Source: JALSNL01 sp036479585 (GTDB taxonomy: Bacteria; Bacteroidota; Ignavibacteria; Ignavibacteriales; Melioribacteraceae). Taken from it: DNA of 64,000 nt. Position numbers and translations under genes: made by a program. The stretch is from assembly GCA_965224785.1 (NCBI GenBank), contig OZ245062.1, forward strand, positions 2,046,001-2,110,000. The letters run 5' to 3'. Positions 58,868-64,000 of the stretch are shown in pieces; position 1 is the first letter of the stretch; the number at the start of each line of letters is the position of its first letter. The notes beneath the pieces were generated by a model that did not search any database, was not told the origin of the DNA, and saw only the letters and a list, made by a program, of their open reading frames with translations.

Positions 58868-58881
58868 AATACTCGAGTATT
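58868..58881. promoter_or_regulatory. Perfect 14-bp palindrome upstream of the isomerase
   Basis: AATACTCGAGTATT is a perfect inverted repeat centred about 42 nt upstream of the isomerase start. That is a good position and size for a repressor operator. No regulator gene is in the window. Confidence 0.45.
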
Positions 58882-58894
58882 GTCAAGTAATTTT

Positions 58895-58910
58895 GCAACT
58901 GTTGAGTTGC
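58895..58910. promoter_or_regulatory. Small inverted repeat
   Basis: GCAACT, loop GTTG, AGTTGC, just upstream of the 14-bp palindrome. It could be part of a composite operator or an independent hairpin. Confidence 0.3.
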
Positions 58911-58970
58911 TAATTAGTCCAGTGCCTAATAGTACTACTCACATTTTAGACCTTATAATAATTTTGTTTT

Positions 58971-59140
58971 TAGCTTCATTTGGAGCAGCACTATGGTAAT
59001 ATCTGTCCTAAGAAAAAACTGTAAGCTCCCGTCTTGTCTCGGCATAGTTCTGTATTGTGGAACGATGACGGAAGGTGCGATATTATGGTTACTATAAATC
59101 TGTTAAGTAATGGTATCAAGCTCCGTAAGTGCGTAATTAT
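58971..59140. repeat. Family D repeat units, left of the Y1 transposase
   Basis: Three degenerate units: AGCTTCATTTGGAGCAGCAC with TATGGTAA (58972-59001), GGTGCGATATTATGGTTAC (from about 59073), and AGCTCCGTAAGTGCGTAATT (from 59119). They occupy the gap 58833-59156 together with the operator-like palindromes. No gene was seen there. Confidence 0.72.
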
Positions 59141-59156
59141 TACTTTAAGTTTTATG

Positions 59157-59624
59157 TTAACCTAAATCAATCCACTCAAACAAATATTTCTTATCGTGAT
59201 TAATTTCAAAGGCAGTTAAAAATTCTAAGTATTCGTCCTTAAAGCTTTTCTTTTTGTGATGCTTTTCTTGATTGATTATGTACTTAATTACGTTATCTCT
59301 TTGCGAACGTGAATATGAAAATGCTCCATATCCACTTTGCCAATTAAATTTAGTTCCTATAAAATTATTATCGTTTATCCACTTTGAAGAGTTGGCTTTA
59401 ACTATACGAGATATTTCTGATACAGAGTTTTTAGGATTTAGTTCAAAGAAGACGTGTACGTGATCAAGGTAGCCATTTACTGCAAGCGGGTATTGTTCGC
59501 TCTCTTTTAGTATGCCACTTATGTATTTGAAAAGTTCATTTCGGAATGTGTTTTTTAATATGTTATCTCTACCGCTAACAGCAAATATTAGTTGAATGTT
59601 TAGTTGTGTGTATGTGTTTGCCAT
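59157..59624 (-). CDS. IS200/RAYT-like Y1 transposase
   Basis: A 155-residue Y1 (HUH) transposase. The metal-binding HUH motif is H55-V-H57 in LDHVHVFFEL, and the catalytic tyrosine is Y115 in NVIKYIINQEKHH. It has the C-terminal FLTAFEINHDKKYLFEW common in Bacteroidota-type members. It is intact. It is flanked on both sides by palindromic family D units and has no partner TnpB. This matches the known arrangement of REP-associated tyrosine transposases, which nick and spread such repeats. Confidence 0.87.
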   Translation of the reverse strand: MANTYTQLNIQLIFAVSGRDNILKNTFRNELFKYISGILKESEQYPLAVNGYLDHVHVFFELNPKNSVSEISRIVKANSSKWINDNNFIGTKFNWQSGYGAFSYSRSQRDNVIKYIINQEKHHKKKSFKDEYLEFLTAFEINHDKKYLFEWIDLG

Positions 59625-59757
59625 CTTACTTTTCTCACTTCTGTGGATAAATAATTTAGTCTGATTAGAAGTGATAATATAGTAAAACTATGAACAAGAA
59701 AAAACAACATCTCTGCTTGAACTGGCAGTATGGCAACACTTTACAAATAGTAAAAAG

Positions 59758-60290
59758 TAGTTAGTATTGGTGCGAGACATTATGGTAACAACTACATTAT
59801 GGTAACAACTACATTAAGGGAAAAGCTATTAGCCCCATAGGTGAGAAACTATGGTAATAAAACTCTAGCATAAAAAGTAGTTAGCACCATTGGTGCGATA
59901 TTATGGTAATAACTCTATAATAAGGAAAAACTGTTAGCTCCGTAGGTGCGGTATTATGGTTGTGTGTTAGTATGCATCAGCTTTAGTTGAAAAACCATAA
60001 TATCGCTCCGATGGAGCTTTTGACGTTTTGTGATTTTTGTTTTGTTACCATAATATCGCAACTCTGTTGCTTTTTCAAAAACAAACTTTTGTCTTTGCGT
60101 TTTTAAGCTCCGCTAGGTGCGACAGTATGGTAACACTCGTATCTTGCAAAAATGGTTAGCTCCGTAGGTGCGTTATTATGGTTGCTTGTAAACCTCAGCA
60201 CAAAAACAAAAGAATAATTTCGCACCTACGGAGCTTTTTGGTCTTAGCTGGTTCTTGCTTGTTACCATAATGTCGCAACTCTGTTGCTTT
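59758..60290. repeat. Family D palindromic repeat array, right of the Y1 transposase
   Basis: About ten units in both orientations. Forward units (AGCTCCGTAGGTGCG then ATTATGGT): near 59761, 59830, 59881, 59935, 60105 and 60156. Reverse units (ACCATAATATCGC then GGAGCT): near 59994, 60047, 60217 and 60261. Each is an imperfect hairpin such as AGCTCCGATGGAGCT, GCACCATTGGTGC or GCAACTCTGTTGC, linked to a conserved ATTATGGTAAC. In the 1081-bp gap 59625-60705 I also see ACGTTT/ACGTCT-rich sequence at 60308-60410, the hairpins at 60586, and no gene. Confidence 0.85.
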
Positions 60291-60585
60291 ATTAAAAATC
60301 TTTTGTCTTTACGTTTCTCGTATTTTTATCACGGCGTAGTTGTTGTTACGTAGCCGGATGTTTTTACGTTTTTACGTCTATCGTTTCAACGTCTCTACGT
60401 TTTGCGTTTCTATGCCTTACTTTTCTATTTGTTTAAAAATCAGATTTAGAATATAGTTTTATTAACTAATATATTCCATCCTATTTTACAAATATAAGTT
60501 TTGTTCTTTTTATATGGCGTGATTTATAGCACAGTAGTTTTTAGTTCAACAATTCAGAGGCAAATTTAATTCTTGGTTAACATTA

Positions 60586-60648
60586 TCGAGGAGTATCCTC
60601 GACAACAAAAGAATTACGTGCTAGGCATTTTAAAGATGCCTAGCACGT
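60586..60648. terminator. Two adjacent perfect hairpins after the 60706 gene
   Basis: TCGAGGA/TCCTCGA with a 3-nt loop (60586-60602), and the 13-bp perfect stem ACGTGCTAGGCAT with its complement around a 7-nt loop (60616-60648). They lie 58-120 nt downstream of the glucuronidase-like gene stop on the minus strand. Moderately T-rich sequence follows in the transcript. They are the strongest terminator candidate in the window. Confidence 0.6.
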
Positions 60649-60705
60649 TTACTTAAATTAAAATCTCTTTACACTTTTCATAGACATAATCAATATCTAC
60701 ATCAT

Positions 60706-63042
60706 TTATTGTTTTAATATCCACACATCTGTTACTCGCGATTGTTGTCGCCAGTTTAGATGTTCTTCATCCGGAGTGTCAAAAGTAATTTTTAGTTTAC
60801 CATCTTTAATTAAATTCCTCGGCAACGGAAATTCCTTAAACTGCTCATATCCTTTTTCATATTTTGTAGATTTTAATCTCTTTCCATTTGCTCTTAATAA
60901 TGCTTCGCCAAAACCCGATACTCGAATCAAGTAGTCTGTGTTCGGATCAAGTTCATCATATTCTAAAACTGGAGTAAACTGAAATAATTGTGTCGAAAGT
61001 CTTTTTCTGCTGAAGCCATTATTTTCCCATAAGTAATCAATTGCATCATCAGTTTCAGATGTAACATGTTTGGCATCTGCACTTGAAATATTATCATAGA
61101 AACTTCCCTCTCCTGGGCTTTCATAAGTTCTTATAAATTCAAGTTTAGCTAATTTTTCTTCTTCTGTTTTTAGTTTGCTAATTTTTTCAAATTCATCTTC
61201 TAACCACCATCTATTATTTAGTGGATGATTTATAAAGTCAAGTATAGCACCTCTTTCAGCACTTCTAGCATTATATTTTGCCACACTGGTTTGTGCTCCA
61301 ATGGATTGAAATAGATCCTCAGCATATTCAAAAATTTTTTGTTTTAACTCTTGCGATACAAATTCTCTATCAGCTTTTTGTACAATCCATAACGCGTCTT
61401 TCATTGCTTTCTCAGCTCCGAGAATTTTAGCATTTTCTAATATTTCATAAGCTTTAGTTTCAAGATTTTTTTCGTAAGTGAGTCGGTCTTGAATGTATGC
61501 ATCGTAATAAGCTCGCATTACTAATTGTTGCCACCTCCAATTATTTGCTAACTGAGGATTTTCAGTTTCCATTTTTTTCCATAAAGTTAAGGTTTCGCCT
61601 ATCACTTTATTACCTAAAACTGGACCAACCCAATTTTGTTCTAAGGCAATTATTCCATCTGCTGACTCTTCTGCTATTTTTGAACCAAAGAAAAATCGAC
61701 AATATTCTACAATGATATTTCTTACATCACTTTTAGAATCCCATCCCATCTGACTCCAGACAACTTTATTAACATCATCGTGAGTTCCATCAGAGTAGGA
61801 AAGAAAACCATCTGTAAAGACAGCATCTCTGTTATGGATTTTTGCATAGTAAAATGGTTGAGGGTTGCAACCTTCTCGTCCTAATGTAAGAGCAAATGCT
61901 TGGTCCCATCTTTCAACTGGGTACGAACACCTTACACTATGTGTTATATCGGGGTAGGAACGATGCATATATTTTTTAGGTAAACGCTTTCGCTCAATAT
62001 CAATAGGAGGACTGCTTGGTCCGTACACAAGTCCCCTTAACCAGTTAGGACTTTTATCTTCTAAGTACTTGAAAAAATAATCTGTTTTCTCCTTGTTGAA
62101 CCCTTGCAATGAAACCCAAATACCAGCATTAGGATGATACTTTTTAAGAATGGTTGAAAGGTCCTTCAAATATGGCATAAGGTTAGATGGATGATTTTCG
62201 CCAGGGTCGCCTCCGGGAACAAATACTGCATCAAGTCGTGGACATCTTGCGAAAAATTCCTCTTGCTTATCTAGACCTTTCTGATGTGCATCTTTAATTG
62301 TTAGATCGTGCGGAGCTGGAGTCCACACCCAGTAATCAGCATCGTACTTAGCACAAATATTACTTAACTGAACTTCCATCTCTTGCGGATTTATTTTAAA
62401 ATGAACACTCGAAGATGGAGATTGAAATGGAATATTTTCAAAACTGTTTGCTCCAAAAATTACTTGCTCCCTAAAGTGTTGATCGAACTGTTCAACTGTC
62501 CAAGCATCCCATGAGTTAGCAGTATTTCTATATCCAAATTGATGTCCACGAATTTTATATTCAGGTGATGTTGAAATATCAATTTTTTCTACAACTGTAA
62601 TCTTTTGATTTTCCATTTCAGCAATTCGCAAAAGTTTACCAATTCCAAAAAGAACACCTCTAGCATCTGCACCTATAATCCATAGAATATTCTTATCATT
62701 TTTACTTTCGTGGAAAATTCTGTAACCCTCTTTTTTTAGTTCTTTTAGATTTTCACCTTTTCGTTTAGGTATTTGTTCTCCAAATAAATTATCATCCGAA
62801 GTAATAGCTATAGCAATAATCGTTTTGCCTTCCCAGCTATTAGCAAGTTTTAATTCTAGCGAAGTTCTCTTAGCTATTTCTTCCAATATAATTTGTTTTG
62901 CAGTTTCTTGAACAGGCGATTTAATTCCGGTAGAAATTAAAATAGTTGCATTAGATAAATCTAATTCTTTTTGCAAATTATTTGAACATGCAGCAACTAA
63001 CACAATAAATAATACTAAGCTTTTTTTAAACAATGTTTTCAT
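60706..63042 (-). CDS. Alpha-glucuronidase-like glycosidase lipoprotein
   Basis: About 778 residues. I start at ATG 63042 (AAAGG upstream); the frame also extends to TTG 63060. The lipobox is VAAC. Residues about 25-160 match the N-terminal domain found in GH67/GH20-type enzymes (LWIIGADARGVLFGIGKLLR). A TIM-barrel region follows: RGHQFGYRNTANSWDAWTVE, DYWVWTPAPHDL, FVPGGDPGENHPSNLM, IWVSLQGF. A helical region and a C-terminal beta domain (DTDYLIRVSGFGEALLRANG-like, ending VTDVWILKQ) complete it. The same C-terminal domain occurs in the neighbouring 63062 gene. The GH family is uncertain. Confidence 0.7.
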   Translation of the reverse strand: MKTLFKKSLVLFIVLVAACSNNLQKELDLSNATILISTGIKSPVQETAKQIILEEIAKRTSLELKLANSWEGKTIIAIAITSDDNLFGEQIPKRKGENLKELKKEGYRIFHESKNDKNILWIIGADARGVLFGIGKLLRIAEMENQKITVVEKIDISTSPEYKIRGHQFGYRNTANSWDAWTVEQFDQHFREQVIFGANSFENIPFQSPSSSVHFKINPQEMEVQLSNICAKYDADYWVWTPAPHDLTIKDAHQKGLDKQEEFFARCPRLDAVFVPGGDPGENHPSNLMPYLKDLSTILKKYHPNAGIWVSLQGFNKEKTDYFFKYLEDKSPNWLRGLVYGPSSPPIDIERKRLPKKYMHRSYPDITHSVRCSYPVERWDQAFALTLGREGCNPQPFYYAKIHNRDAVFTDGFLSYSDGTHDDVNKVVWSQMGWDSKSDVRNIIVEYCRFFFGSKIAEESADGIIALEQNWVGPVLGNKVIGETLTLWKKMETENPQLANNWRWQQLVMRAYYDAYIQDRLTYEKNLETKAYEILENAKILGAEKAMKDALWIVQKADREFVSQELKQKIFEYAEDLFQSIGAQTSVAKYNARSAERGAILDFINHPLNNRWWLEDEFEKISKLKTEEEKLAKLEFIRTYESPGEGSFYDNISSADAKHVTSETDDAIDYLWENNGFSRKRLSTQLFQFTPVLEYDELDPNTDYLIRVSGFGEALLRANGKRLKSTKYEKGYEQFKEFPLPRNLIKDGKLKITFDTPDEEHLNWRQQSRVTDVWILKQ

Positions 63043-63061
63043 CTTTACCTTTCTTCTCAAC

Positions 63062-64000
63062 TTAATTTTGCTTTATTAACCAAACATCAGAAATTCTCGA
63101 AAGCATTTTGAACCCTATTATTTTTCGCGGTTTTTCCCCATCTATAGGATCAAATGTAATATCAAGATTCCCATCTTTTATTAGTTCTTTTGGAATCATA
63201 AATTCTTTATACTGTCCATATTCCTTTCCATAATTTTCATATTTCGAAATATCTTTTACTGGGTTTTCACTCATTCTAAATAGGACATTACAAGATCCAA
63301 CATTCTCAAAAAATTCAACTTTCAAATTATATAATTCACTTTTCTTAAATTTATAAAACACATTTTTATAGGATCCTGGTACACCTTTCCAAGTATCTAT
63401 TATAAGTTTTTCATTAAGATATAATTTAACACCATTATCTGCCTCAACACTAATCCCGTATAAGCCTCTCCCTGGCGATTTTAATTTACCAATCCATCTT
63501 ACTGAAAACTTATTATCATTTACTCCACCTTGCATCGGTGATTCTCCATAATCCCAAATATGATCTATAGCTTTATCTATCTGATGAGCTATAGCCAGAC
63601 CTTCAAGTTTCTTATTATTCCAATAATATGCTTGAAGTCCTGGTGTTACTCCATCTTCTTGTACAAATAAACTTTCTGGAACTACTTCTAATTCAGTACT
63701 ATAAAGTTGCTCTAACTTTACATCATTAGCTTTTAAAAATACTTTCCCTTTTCCTGATAGTCTAATAAGATAATTACTATTTGTATCCAAGTCTTTATAA
63801 CTCAACTTTGTTTCAAATGTTGGCTGAACAATAAGTGATGATAATCTTTTTCTGTTGAAGAGTTCACTATCTGCCAAATATTTTAATGCTGTTGTTGGTT
63901 CAGTAACATCATGCTTAGAAGTTACACTTCCTATATTATCATATATAACCCTTTCATTTTCATCTGAGTATGTTGCCACAAATTTCAATTTGGATATTCG
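63062..64000 (-). CDS. 3' part of a PA14-containing glycosidase-like gene (cut by window edge)
   Basis: The frame runs off the right edge; the readable part continues RISK before LKFVATYSDE, so the apparent TTG start at 63988 is not real. The C-terminal about 310 residues match the end of the 60706 product: YDNIGSVTSKHDVTEPT, FNRKRLSSLIVQPTFE, DTNSNYLIRLSGKGKVFLKA, RISDVWLIKQ. A PA14 module (LQAYYWNNKKLEGLA, GISVEADNGVKLYLNEKLII) is inserted in the middle. It lies 19 nt upstream of its paralogue, so it is a tandem duplicate, probably co-transcribed. Confidence 0.75.
   Translation of the reverse strand, partial: RISKLKFVATYSDENERVIYDNIGSVTSKHDVTEPTTALKYLADSELFNRKRLSSLIVQPTFETKLSYKDLDTNSNYLIRLSGKGKVFLKANDVKLEQLYSTELEVVPESLFVQEDGVTPGLQAYYWNNKKLEGLAIAHQIDKAIDHIWDYGESPMQGGVNDNKFSVRWIGKLKSPGRGLYGISVEADNGVKLYLNEKLIIDTWKGVPGSYKNVFYKFKKSELYNLKVEFFENVGSCNVLFRMSENPVKDISKYENYGKEYGQYKEFMIPKELIKDGNLDITFDPIDGEKPRKIIGFKMLSRISDVWLIKQN

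Noticed and set aside
58971..60290. CRISPR array
   Set aside because: Units are hairpins in both orientations with irregular spacing and degenerate sequence; there are no equal spacers and no cas genes.
60308..60410. Short ACGTTT/ACGTCT-rich stretch as a regulatory repeat
   Set aside because: Units are 6-8 nt with irregular spacing; this could be compositional and no gene start is near.

Overview
The window is AT-rich bacterial DNA and is almost entirely a carbohydrate-degradation and sugar-catabolism region. The best pointer to the host is the protein at 42431-44986. It ends in a Por/type-IX-secretion sorting domain containing NQNYPNPFNPITKI, a form typical of Ignavibacteriota and neighbouring Bacteroidota/Calditrichota lineages. 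Many Sec- and Tat-exported proteins, lipoproteins and PA14/chitobiase-type modules agree with this. I infer an Ignavibacteria-like chemo-organotroph that degrades complex plant or microbial glycans. No rRNA, tRNA, CRISPR array or phage genes were seen.

Layout. (1) 97-4975 is a compact minus-strand run: NagB-like deaminase/isomerase, PfkB kinase, PIG-L deacetylase, DhnA-type aldolase and Gfo/Idh/MocA dehydrogenase. Together they could form a non-canonical amino-sugar route. (2) 5052-12103 encodes exported proteins: a sialidase-like BNR protein, a TIM-barrel lipoprotein, a VCBS propeller and a ceramidase-like protein. (3) 12463-15828 is a tight symporter-nagA-nagB operon for N-acetylglucosamine. 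(4) 15975-21361 holds a PHP phosphoesterase, a C69 dipeptidase, a BASS-type symporter and an esterase. (5) 21502-24570 is xylA-xylB. (6) 24917-47957 is a long minus-strand run: a GH28-like protein, a ThuA-HEAT protein, Gfo/Idh/MocA, GDPD phosphodiesterases, a serine hydrolase, a DUF5009 protein, a YidR-like DUF3748 protein, two tandem propeller paralogues, the T9SS glycosidase and another TIM-barrel protein. (7) 48117-53392 is the only plus-strand block: a Tat-exported Gfo/Idh/MocA protein, a HEAT lipoprotein and an exported CBM9-like protein. (8) 53475-64000 returns to the minus strand: a GH106-like glycosidase, a broken L-arabinose/L-fucose isomerase gene, a Y1 transposase inside a palindromic repeat array, an alpha-glucuronidase-like lipoprotein and the 3' part of a PA14 protein cut by the window edge.

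The genes read as a scavenging system. Exported enzymes would attack pectin-, xylan- or amino-sugar-rich glycans, symporters import the products, and cytoplasmic isomerases, kinases, deaminases and an aldolase feed central metabolism. No SusC/SusD pair, TonB-dependent receptor or DNA-binding regulator is encoded here.

The region is strewn with small palindromic repeats, grouped here into four families A-D. Family D surrounds the Y1 transposase, and a family A copy is read through in frame inside the sialidase-like gene. Several genes are decayed or broken at homopolymers: an isomerase, a DUF5009 gene, a GH28 gene and two GDPD remnants. Domain calls rest on motif recognition by eye; no database search was run.
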